Assembly: GCA_015501055.1 (NCBI GenBank)
Contig: JADNYV010000135.1
Coordinates: 1-64,000, forward strand
Reading direction: 5' to 3'
DNA: 64,000 bases
Source: Mucidula mucida
Lineage: Eukaryota; Basidiomycota; Agaricomycetes; Agaricales; Physalacriaceae
In this document: positions 34,127 through 44,550 of the stretch, one piece after another
Numbering within the stretch: position 1 is the first letter of the stretch
Layout: each line of letters begins with the position of its first letter
The notes under the pieces: model-generated
The model's database searches: none
Told to the model about the DNA's origin: nothing
Seen by the model: only the letters and a program-made list of their open reading frames with translations
Position numbers and translations under genes: made by a program

Positions 34127-36001
34127 ATGTCCGACTTTTCACAGACACGTATCGCGCTCGAGGAAGATATTCGTTACCTTTCGTTTATACTCTCACACTT
34201 CAAGAAGAAGGAACTGCCTAGATGGAGCCCGAGGAACTCCTATACCAGCGATTTATCGGACCACCTGCAGTTATGCTCACAAATAGCTGATATTCTGAAC
34301 GTTGGCACGGGAGACGACAGCGCCATGAGTGTGATGGTTTCGGAGCCCTCGTACACCGCTGGCCGTGATCCGCAGATACAAGTGTTCATCGTGTCAGAAA
34401 AATCTTCCCATGCCCAATCGCCCTTCCCCTCTCAATCTGCGATACCGCCTTGTGTCAATGAGAACCCCTCTGTGCATACAGACGCTGGGATCTCTGGAGA
34501 CAAGTTATCAACAACGGGGGCTAGCGCAAGATCGGTAGAGGCTTTACTAGCAACAGCGTTCGTCTCGCAATTTGCCATTCAAGGGCTTAAAGCTCACATC
34601 AGGCGTAGACACGAAACGGTGCCCGTAGAGCAGCATATCGCCGATGTCCTTGCTCTCATTCAACAGAAAGCAACCGTACGCGAGGTGTCGACGTTGGTCG
34701 TTCGTCGCTGTTACCGCAAGATTCATCGACGTCTACACGCAGATAATCTAGTTTTAGACAACAGTCAATTTCCTGAACACTCTGGGTTGGTTGGTTTGTT
34801 GAAATTGTGGGCCAAGGCAGAAAAGGAAGACGACATCACGACATCCTACGTTCCAAAGGTCGAACGCAGACAAAAGTATGTAACGAGCGAGTTGGAAAAG
34901 CTGGCACCAGTGCGTTCTATTCCTCGCAACGAATAACAAACGATAACACATCTCGTAGAACACAGACCCAACTGCAGTCACGGTGAAGCTTGAATTTACT
35001 AGCAGGAACGTTGGCGATTGGGCGGCAGCCCTTGCGTCACGTCTTCAAGTTGCCATAGAGGCGTTCGATCTTTTGGTTGAAGGGACACCGACAACGGAAG
35101 ACTTTGATTTTGCGCGATTTGCGCTAGCATCCCTTGAATACTTTATCAGACACCACAGGGACATCTGGCTCAGTATTTTGAGAGCGCCGTCTTTTGTCAC
35201 CTTGGCATTAGCGGATTGGAAGTGTACGCAATTCCTATTGTTCAACTTCGTCGCTTAATGGTCCCTTTAGATGGCGGCAAGGATGCGGAGTGTGCGAATG
35301 AGGATCTTCCTCCAGGGTTGCCTGTAGCCACAGCAATGTTCAATTTTCCAACTCAACTGCCGTTTCATGTCTTACAACTTCTTTTCAATTCGGTCACCGT
35401 CTTTCCTTCGATCAGGACTCTTCTACACCTCATAAAGAGACAGCACGACGTTCAGGTCCGCTTTGAAATCCCAAAAGAGCCAACATCGCCAAAGGAGGAT
35501 CTGAAACCACGTTTCTTAAATGACCTCGCCCAGCGCTTCGCGGGCAACGCGCCAGAGGAAGTGGTTGACAGCCTCCCTAGTGGACCCCTTTATTTCGACG
35601 GCAGTGTCCATCCCGAAGCATTTCTAATGGTGGAGACGAACACTCAAAGCAATTTTTCGGTATGCTGTGTTCAACCGTCTCTCCACTACCGGCATTGAAT
35701 CTCATTGATCCAGGATCTCCCAAAAGCGGTCGGAATGACAAGAAAGCCCTGTTTCTGTTGTCATTACCTTGGTAAAGCGATGGAGTATGATTTACCAGAT
35801 ACAAATGGCATCATTCTCCCTTGGTCGCCACCTCCCGGTGTATCACCTCAAGTTCTCACGGAAGTGTCGCAGCGCCTCCGTGTGCTATACAATGACCTCC
35901 TAGATAGCTTCACGTCCAAACCGCAAAGTTGCTCGGAAATATTGTCCGCGCTATGGGAATTTGATGATGAGGAAGGGATCTGGGACACGCCAGGACTGTA
36001 A
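34127..36001 (+). CDS. OTT_1508-type deaminase-like protein
   Basis: Exons 34127-34909, 34959-35223, 35271-35659, 35714-36001 (1725 nt, 574 aa). The last third has the two zinc-site motifs of the cytidine-deaminase fold: VHPEAFLM (H-x-E) and, ~30 residues later, KPCFCCHYLG (P-C-x2-C). The preceding GMTRKPC resembles the G-x-SKxxC context of the OTT_1508-like deaminase family, which is common in fungi with unknown substrate. Zn-coordinating His, catalytic Glu and both Cys are present, so an active site is possible. The N-terminal ~400 residues are helical-looking and unassigned. Third- and fourth-exon boundaries fall inside the domain, which is intact. Confidence 0.72.
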
Positions 36002-36982
36002 GCTCTGTAAGTAACTAGGGCTTATAAACATCGTAGGTAGCGACCCGAAGCTTTCCCATAGCTGTCTTCCATGACTGCATGTTTGCCGCTCGAAACGCAT
36101 CAAGCTTCACACTCTCTGGTATCAACGACTCACGAATAGTTATCTATTCTTGTTGTGTTCGACAAGGCTGACCCACCTTCCAGGAAGAGATGTAAGTGAA
36201 TGTCAGTGATCCCTATATGCTCTCAATGCGTTGGACGGCTAGTACAATACTCTTACGATCAATTTCAGGGAACAGGGGAAGAAGAAAGAGCGATGAAGAG
36301 GAAGAAAGAGCGATGCGCGATGACGGAAATATGGTCGAGGTACGAGAAGTGGGCAGGATGGTGATTTCAAATGCTGTGGCTTCTCAGCGAGGCACATGCA
36401 GTGGGACGGTAGGTTTACGTCGGAGTCAGAAGTAGCACGGACGAAAGGCGGAGGTGCCCGCGCGCGGCAGAGTAAATATACAGAAGAAACGTGACCAGAT
36501 CACGAACCAACTTCTGAAAACAATCATGCGCCACATTGACAAGTACATCGTCTTGGAATTGAACGTATCATGGTTCCGAAAGATCGTCAACAGGCAGAAC
36601 GAGACGGACGATGAGAGAAAAAGCGCCATCATTCTTTCTTTTGGATGGTAACTGAGGGCGATAGTAGATGCGTGCTGTCTCGGTCGGCCTTGATGGCGTG
36701 ACAACGTTTAGTTTAATTGGCCCTACGTCATCGCCTCATCGTTACACCCAATAGTATCAACGAAAAGAACTGAAAGAGATTGAACAAATTTTCAAGAAAT
36801 ACTACACCTCTTTCAAGCAGAGAAAAATGAGGCGGGGTCGCTGAATGCTCCAACGTAACAGTATATACTATATCTAATCGTTGGAATAAGAGACAGCGCA
36901 CTGGGTGTAACCTAGCTCTCGCAAGGTAAAGTAAATCGAGACTCGCGCGATGGGCAAAGGCTCTAATCATTACTGACGAATA
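36002..36982. other. Intergenic, ~1 kb
   Basis: Contains a repeated GAAGAAAGAGCGATG unit near 36279-36315. Short frames (for example 36196-36435) lack domain support. No gene. Confidence 0.45.
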
Positions 36983-38552
36983 TTACGCTTTCAGCTTGTC
37001 GATCCTGTCTGCGGTGATTTGGAAACACTCTGGCATGCTCGTTTCCGCCCAGGTACCCCCTGTGATTATCTTCGCCAGACCCGGAGCGCAACCAAATATT
37101 CGGGCCATACCTATCGAATACCTGTCAACATGGGAAGATAATGACACGAATGATACTTACCATGACCATTAAATCCAGCCATGACATATTGTCCAGCAAG
37201 TCCAGGAATGGGACCAATGAAGGGCACAGAGTCCCTCGTCTGAACAAGACGTTAGATGCGGAACATATCAATCTCGGAACATTGGCGTCATACCATGCCA
37301 AGCACACCAGTCCACCCAAACTCATGGCCTTCGCCGATGGCTTCTTCTCCGAACTGAGGAAATATTTTCTTGAAGGAGGCCAACGCGTCGTCCTTGATCT
37401 CCTCGCTATACACGTTGTCGTTCTTGGACGTGATCTCTGAGCGCGTTATTTCGCTCATCCCGGGAATTCCCCGGCTCGTACCAAGAACCATCGCGCCGTC
37501 GCTCTTCCTCTGGATGAGAGAGTAGAAGTGATGCAACGCGAAGCGGAGGGAGTACGTATGGGTGATCATGTTCGTAGAAGAAAAGGCGGGCGTGGGGATT
37601 ATCTTGTGGGCTTGGGCGCGCATAGGCGTTAATAACGTGTGGAGCTGAGGAAGCAATGTTGCAGCGAACGCGTTCGTTGCATGAACGACCAGGGGAGTGG
37701 TGATAGATCCTCGAGGTGTGTGGACGATCCAGGTATTGTTCTCTCCAGCAGTGACAGATGTCGCTGCAGTATGCGTGAATAAGGAAAGGCCTAGTCCGAG
37801 GTTCATCGCTAGAATGGCGAGACAGAGCTTCGCGGGGTGCAAATTGGCAGCCATCCATTCGAAAGCACCAAGTGCGGAAGGTACTCGTGTTACCTAGTTA
37901 AACATCAAAAATTTTATTAGGCGGCACGGCGAATAGAAGACACATACCTTACGCGCTTCCTCTTGTTCGTACCACGAAATGCCAGTCGTGTCGCCTCCCG
38001 CTTTCTTGTACGACTCGAAGCTTTCTGTGACATAATTGAAAAAGTCTTCACCCAAAATCACGTCGAAGGTCTTGCAGTAGTCAAAGTCGCAATCGATATT
38101 GTGGGTATCAATGAACTTCTTGACCAACTGGAGGACATGTTTTTCGTGTTGAATAATCTTCATGGCCTGTTCGGGGCCATGTATCTTTGAAAACGCATTG
38201 AACCCACGAAAAGCATCTAACGAACAACGCAGTTAATGATGTCCTATCGATCAATGATCATGTAGAGATCTTCACCTGGTCGACAATGTCCAGCGTTCCT
38301 GCCGCTGGCGCCGGAACACGCTTCTCGTGCTTCCAACATGACAATCTTCTTCGGTCCATTGGGAGACGTCAAGAGCTCGTATGCGGTTACGGTGCCTGCC
38401 AATCCAGAGCCAATGACAACAGCTTCGGCCGTCTCAGGTATGGGAGACGAAGCTCCCTCGTTAATGAGAGGACTCTGCCGTGTCGTGCGCTGCCAGATAG
38501 ATAGACATGGACGCTCTACAGGGAGACCTGGAGGCGGCAGTTCGTGAGTCAT
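36983..38552 (-). CDS. FAD-dependent oxidoreductase (DAO family)
   Basis: Flavin enzyme of the D-amino-acid oxidase/sarcosine-oxidase-like superfamily, oxidising an amine or amino-acid substrate. Exons on the minus strand: 38276-38552, 37948-38216, 37294-37893, 37161-37239, 36983-37110 (1353 nt, 450 aa). The Rossmann dinucleotide site is AVVIGSGLAGTVTAYELL (GxGxxG) near residue 45, then SGASGRNAGHCRP typical of fungal DAO-family proteins. Near the C-terminus, DSVPFIGPIPGLAGQYVMAG and FNGHGMARIFG close the FAD fold. No signal peptide is visible, so it is probably cytosolic or peroxisomal; the C-terminal residues KLKA are not a clear PTS1. Divergent from the MFS transporter at 38973, a pairing that could reflect uptake and oxidation of the same nitrogen source (inference). 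Confidence 0.88.
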
Positions 38553-38972
38553 CCTGCAAAGGAAAGAAAAGTATGTAAGTAACAAACAGGTCGTTCCGAG
38601 TCACTGAAGTACTTGAATGATCCAAGGTAAGTCGGACATCTGACCGCCTCCCCGTCGGAATTTCGGAAGCTGAAAACGATAAGGTGGCAGGCATTTCTAT
38701 AAAAGGCGAGGAAAGAGATCAAGTTCTTGGCAAAAACTATCCAAACCGGGACGGACTCCGCTTTTCGGACGCAGATTGATGTTGCCCCCGGCGCACTTGT
38801 CATATCCAAGATTCGAAGCAATTGCAAACGGGGACATGTGATGTGCACCTATCCTTATCATGCTACTTATCGGCAGGTCCTGATAGCACCGAATGCTGCA
38901 GGGCGGGGATGTAGAAAAACTGTCACTGCTGCATTCGCGCACCGGTGAGACCTATCCTCCAGCGCGTCCGCC

Positions 38973-41026
38973 ATGGTTTTCTCGTTCTTCAAACGCTCGC
39001 CGAAGACTCTGAGTACGAACGAGGAGCTCACGGTGACTGGACACGTCCGGACGCCCATAGAGAAATCGCTCGTCCTGAGGCTTGACTGTTTCTTGATGTT
39101 TTTTGGCTGCGTTTCGCAGGTTATCAAGTATCTAGATCAGGTATTTATCCTCGTTCGAGACTCGAATCTAGACAATTGACCTGTTCATACAGCAAAACAT
39201 TAACACGGCTTATGTATCAGGGATGAAGGTGCGCATCGTCTGCTCTCCCTTAGAGTAAACCTACAGTCTAATCCATGGTTACTTTACTAGGAAGATCTGG
39301 AACTTTACGGAAACGGTACGTTTCTAGCTTGGCCTCGATTTCTTTCCAATCTCATACACCTACTAGAACTAAACTATTTTACGACCTACTTCAATGTTGG
39401 GTACTGTGTCATGGTACGATGCGCTCCATTTTCTTGCACGCTCCATATTCTCATACAAGCCAAAGCTTGTGCCCTCTCAAATCATCATGACGGTCCGTCG
39501 TCACTACAATTTCGTATCATCATGGTCTAACTAATGGCATATACCGCACGTCCGACCCTCATACTGGCTTCCAGGTCTAGAGTTGATATGGGGAGTATTA
39601 ACGGGGTTAATCGCGACTTGCAGCCATGCGAAACAGGTCTATGCGATAAGGACATTTCTCGGTTTGTGCGAGAGTAGCGCCTGGCCGGGGATGATGACAC
39701 TCTTCATGCATTGGTACACGCCAACGGAACTCGCGAAGCGCATGGGCTTCTATCATTCATGCCAGGCAATCGGTGGTATGATGGCGAACGCCTTACAGAC
39801 TGCCGTTCATAATACTCTGGACGGACACTATGGGATTGCCGGATGGAGGTACGCGCGTACTTATCTTTATCATGGCGCTGGAGTTGATCGCTTTGCAGAT
39901 GGCTCTTTATCATAAACTCCATAATGACGGTCGTTTTCGCGTTGTTCGGGTTCGTGCTCTTACCGGATTTACCCAATAACCCGAATCCTCGCGCGTTCTG
40001 GTTCAACTCTGACCATGCCGCCATGGCTATGGAGCGTTTGAAGAGGCATAACCGTGCAGAGCCCAGTAAAATCACGCTTTCTAGCATCAAGCGCTCGTTT
40101 TCGAACTGGGTTATCTACTTTATCACAATCCTCTATGTCGCCACCGTACTTGCGAGTTACGGATATGTTTGTGAGTACATTGGTCGTCTCTCCTATGAAG
40201 TTGCCTGACGAGGAGTACAGATTTCAATCTATGGCTCAAGTCTCTCACAAACCCCGACGGCTCCAAGCGTTGGACTGTCTCTCAAATCAACGTTATTCCG
40301 ATCGGTGGTGGTGCCATTCAAGTCGCGTTTGGTACGATACCCCTCCAACCCGCATGCGTGCCGTTTTGAACTTGACTCTTAGTCTGGATATGGGCTCTAC
40401 TTTCCGATTGGCTTAAGACGCGTCATTGGCTCATTATCGCCCAGGCAGTCATAGGTATACCTGGAACATTCTCCTATCGTTACACATATCTGACCATTCT
40501 TTCGTTCAGGCCTCGTTCCGTGTATAATTATGACGGTCTGGAATGTCCCCGATGGGGCCAAGTACTTTGTAAGTCGAGAGTTTCATTCAGAAAACATGAT
40601 ACCGCGGTCTGAACACCTTTATAGTCGTACTTTGTTTCTTTCATTGCCCTCGGAACAGCTCCGCTCATATTCGCCTGGGTATCAGACCTTATCCCTCAGG
40701 ATCCTGAGCAGCGTGCGCTCGTCGTCGGTGTTGCCATCGCCATCTACTATGCTATCTCTGCGTGGTCGCAAGTGTTGGTCTGGCCGGCAAAGCAGGCTCC
40801 TCATTACAAGTACGGGTGGCAAGTTTCGATAGCACTCTGGATTTTGGTTATCGGCATGACAGTGGCGCTACGTTATATCGATCTGACATTCATGCTACCT
40901 AAGCGATTAGCGTTCGCCGAGGAAGTGCATAGGAGAGAGCGGGAAGAGACGGCGAGCGATGCGGATAGAAAGTCGATCGCCAAGGATGGTCATGAAGTGG
41001 AGACATTACCTGCACGTCAAGTTTAG
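38973..41026 (+). CDS. MFS transporter, Dal5/allantoate-permease type
   Basis: Plasma-membrane anion:cation symporter of the fungal Dal5/Liz1 group (substrates such as allantoate, pantothenate, nicotinate). Eleven exons: 38973-39140, 39193-39228, 39291-39315, 39367-39413, 39466-39492, 39550-39848, 39899-40170, 40221-40331, 40383-40454, 40510-40568, 40625-41026 (1518 nt, 505 aa). Motifs: SQVIKYLDQQNINTAYVSGM, YFNVGYCVMLVPSQIIMT, VRPSYWLPGLELIWG, RTFLGLCESSAWPG, QAIGGMMANAL, and a charged C-terminal tail. Every intron is normal except the fifth, whose 3' end reads CCGCAC instead of CAG (39548-39549). The flanking exons are in perfect frame, so this is either a mutated splice site or a base error. 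If it is real, splicing would be impaired. Confidence 0.8.
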
Positions 41027-41224
41027 ATTGCCTTCGATAGACATTACGTTGCTGAAATAACGAGTTGTAACAATATCATGGCCTCTTTAGAAGCCGCTGG
41101 CGTTTTCAAACACAGTCACGTGGTACCGCTGAGACCAAATTCGGCATCTGTGCGGTCTGATCTAAACCATTAAGAGCAAGGTCGCCAACCTCATCGCGAC
41201 ACAAAAGCTTCTGGAGCTAGTGCA

Positions 41225-42804
41225 ATGACTTTTAACTCATCTGATGGATGTCTCCTACCCCAGCAGGTTCGTGTCGCAATTCGTTTATCGCCTCGTTTGC
41301 TCACGTTTAGTTAGACAAATCTCGGATCCTCGTCGAATTCAGTGGCAACGAAAGGCATTGCCTCCCAGAACGCCTGCGCCCATCATCTTCCTTCATTGCT
41401 TGGCGACCTCCCTAATGAAATGGTGCTGGAGATTGTATCATTCCTGGAGCCGGTGGAAATGTTGCCGTCGGCACTGACAAATCAAAGGCTCAACGCCGTT
41501 GTTATGTCTTCTGTACTTCCAAAGATCTTCGCCACCTCGTCTTCGTCATGGGGTATCAGCTTTGGCTCCGGAAAGTCATGCACGCCGTTTTCCTTTCTCC
41601 GCTACTTCCGCCTGGCGTTTTACAACAAAGAGGCGCCCAACTGGATTATGTTCTACTTCAAAGGACCTCCCAAGGAGGTTTTGTGGCAAATGACGGAAGA
41701 TTTACACTATCTTCAAACCTCGCACCGGGTTCCTACAGTTGATCTCAATTTTCAATCCGTTAAGCCTACTCCGAGGGAAGCCAAAGGCTATTTCCGGCTT
41801 TTCGTGGACATTTGCGAAGAGCTGCGTCGCTGTCACTGCTCGAGTTTGTGTCTCACTACTACAGTTGTACTTGGTGAAGGATCCGAGGAACTGAGAAAGC
41901 GACTTCTAGCAATCCAGCTCGATCATGTATCGATCACAGGCTGGTTTCTCCTCCAACATCATGCGAACGTGGTTTCTGGAGCATCTTCATGGTGCTCTCT
42001 TGACATTTGTTTGGCTCAATGACGGTCATCCCCCGCTTCTTCTGGATCTTGTCATGCCGAACCTACAAGAATTCACCCTAGCATCCCATGATCCATGCCC
42101 TGCAGATATAATGTGCAAGTTTCTGCGACGGCATCCTATGATCACGTCTTTGACCATCAGCTGTGAACTTATGGCGGGGAGTGATATCCTGGATGTGTCG
42201 GCCATCCTTCCTACCCTTCGCTACCTCACAGTCGAGCAGTCTTGGATACCGATCTTGCTGTCCCAGACTAGTGCTTATCCCAATCTTAGAATCTTTTCGT
42301 GGAACATATCATCGGGAAAGGTTTCCACTGTAAGGGAATCACAACACCTATTGCGCCACATTGTAGCTCTTCACCAGAATATCACATTCTGGCTTCCGCT
42401 CTGGCACTTCATCTCCATGCCGGAGTGGTTCCATATCGCAGAACCGCGTGCAGAAACTTCAATGGGAAATGTCAAAGAACTCTACTTACCTTATCCCTTT
42501 TTGAAGAACCCTAGTATCATCAGTGCCCGTTTGCCAGCGGCACTGGGATTTTTTCCAGCCTTACAGAAAGTGAATATCTACTGGTCCGTTGAATTTGTAG
42601 GGGAGTCCAAATTTGTGAACGATATCGTGAAGGCTTGTCGCACCATTCGGACCATCAGTTTTGGCAGTTGTTTTGGAAATGAATACTCCGTAATTGAGGA
42701 TGATAGCGGCATTCGACGGTGAGTGTTGTATACATACGCGTTGCTTTGGCTCTGACCGTGCTCTCAGAGCGATGTTGACTCGGAAAGAAGAGATTTTATA
42801 CTAA
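41225..42804 (+). CDS. F-box protein
   Basis: Proposed exons 41225-41266, 41315-41926, 41982-42718, 42768-42804 (1428 nt, 475 aa). The F-box is LGDLPNEMVLEIVSFLEPVE, ~40 residues from the start; the rest is Leu-rich and irregular. Exon 1 (MTFNSSDGCLLPQQ) joins through GTTCGT..TTAG. The intron at 41927-41981 (GTATCG..TGGAG) is needed to pass a frame change. If it is not real, the gene carries a frameshift there instead. The last intron (GTGAGT..CTCTCAG) adds AMLTRKEEILY; without it the frame ends at 42722. Confidence 0.65.
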
Positions 42805-42885
42805 TTTCTGATGCCCTTGTTACATATGTGCTACGTCGCTCTCAACTGTTTAGCTGAAATCAATCGTACATGATGTCTCTAAAGC

Positions 42886-43594
42886 TCAATTTAGAACTAC
42901 TTTCAGATTTCCCTGCTCGTTCCTTAGTCCACGGACAACCCATTTGCCCTTGAGCATGTCGACCCATTTGACACCGAGTTCTGCTTCCTGAACACGGTCT
43001 CGGGTTCTCGTCCTGTAAAACTCAGTAACGATGCTTTGGTCTTGTGGCGTCAACTTGTTCCAATCATCGTAATTGATGGGCCGCTGCATACGCCAGTGGA
43101 TGGTCTCTGCCACGTTGCGCACCGTGATTATGGGCCCAAATGCTGCTAGGATATCGATCGCCCCAGGTTGGTAAGTAAGCAGCTCATCGACCACGACAGA
43201 CAGCCTCGTGAAGAAAGGATCTGTGGCGGGTTGAGCAAGTTCTATCGCTGAGAGTGGAACGACGCAGTGCCATGATATTGCGTTCAATGCAGTGACTAGT
43301 GGCGCTTCCGCCGCTGCACTCGCCCTGCTACCTTCTCACGGCTTGTCTTTGAGGAAATCGACGCCACACTTGGAACTCGTCTTCGGGCGACTTGGGACGC
43401 TGGCGCTGCGGAACATCGTCGTCTTCGATCCTTCCCTTTCTCAGCCATCCTCCTTGTCTTCCTTTCCCAAGAACGACCGGCGCTATCGTTGACCTTCTCA
43501 CCGGGTTCAGAACCGTTCCATTTTCGACGCGGACTCTACGACCATGAGCCCAGGCTTCGGCTAAATTCGCCGCTGATGGCGATTTGGATCTCAT
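42886..43594 (-). CDS. DUF6699 protein, two exons (junction unresolved)
   Basis: The C-terminal exon (to 42886) carries the family features: WHCVVPLSAIELAQPA, TVRNVAETIHWRMQRPI, then an E-x3-GVKWVDMLKGKWVVRGL end. DUF6699 domains are found across basidiomycetes, and their function is unknown. A basic, Arg-rich N-terminal exon starts at 43594 (MRSKSPSAANLAEAWAHGRR) and remains open to 43328. The frames differ, so an intron of about 45-70 nt must lie around 43300-43400. Several GT..AG pairs fit and I cannot choose between them. Part of the junction region is duplicated just upstream. Confidence 0.65.
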
Positions 43595-43708
43595 CGAGTC
43601 CGGGTTTATGGACGCTTTAGGACATGTTGGCGGAGGTACCTTATTTTTGCCTTTGGTTGGGTTTTCTCGCTGATTTCGTGAGACAGCATCTCAATATTAG
43701 TACAATCG

Positions 43709-43815
43709 CAGTGAGCAGCGGTGCTACGCCCGCTGCGCTCGCGCTGCGAGCTTCTCACTGCAATGATCACGACCTTTGCGGTAAATCTACGCCACACAGC
43801 GATCTCCGCCCACCA
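43709..43815. repeat. Diverged duplicate of 43290-43390
   Basis: The block from GCAGTGAGCAGCGG to CTCCGCCCACC matches GCAGTGACTAGTGG ... CTCGTCTTCGGGCGAC at 43290-43390 with many substitutions. It is a local partial duplication of the DUF6699 gene's N-terminal part, with no intact frame. Confidence 0.6.
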
Positions 43816-43859
43816 ACTGTGGACGATGTCTGTGTAGGCGACCACGAGAAGCCTTAGTG

Positions 43860-44304
43860 CGGATTCTCGACGCCGTCGCTATGATTACTGGCAGTACAAG
43901 GTTCAGGATCGACTGTTCAATTTCGGGTGTACTGAGGTTCGTGCCTCTTGCGTCGTAACAACGGTGTCAGGGAGCTAACAATTTGTAGCAGAGAGACTGG
44001 GCATGAATTTTGCTCCCGACGACGTACAGCGCTCTAGTAAGTGATCTGTTGTCTCCTGCCCTCAATGACCTTGCTCGCTCTAGGCTTTATCTCCACTACA
44101 TACCCTGTGCACCTCGTGCACGTCGACAGCCCCTGCGCAATTGCTCGGGGGTGGTCGGCGGGCACGAAAATACCATCAGAGGGCAAAATAGTGTTTTGCA
44201 AGTAGTACTGGTCTTGCGGGTGGCACGCGGGTGTCCATCCTGTTGTGGGTCAGTCGTCCGCCGTTGTTAACGCTTGCAATCTTGCGGGTCGAGTCCCATC
44301 CTAT
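43860..44304. other. Spacer before the tandem repeat
   Basis: No gene. From about 44215 it contains a degraded extra copy of the 82-bp repeat unit (CCGTTGTT at 44261). Confidence 0.45.
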
Positions 44305-44550
44305 TGCGGGTCATTCGTCTTCATCGTGGGGCAGGTCGTTCACAGATCGGCCGTTGTTGACGCTCGCGATCGTGCGGGTGATTTCATGCGGGTCATTCAT
44401 CTTGGTCGTGGGGCAGGTCGTTCACAGATCGGCCGTTGTTGATGCTCGCGATCGTGCGGGTGATTTCATGCGGGTCATTCGTCTTGGTCGTGGGGCAGGT
44501 CGTTCACAGATCGACCGTTGTTGATGCTCGCGATCGTGCGGGTGAAATCT
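44305..44550. repeat. 82-bp tandem repeat (three copies)
   Basis: Units start at 44305, 44387 and 44469 (TGCGGGTCATTC...), spaced exactly 82 bp, each ending in GTGCGGGTGATTTCA or a variant. They differ at only a few positions. The period is not a multiple of three, so the open frames across it (44231-44633) are a by-product. It lies about 260 bp upstream of the Tet/JBP-like gene. Confidence 0.92.
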
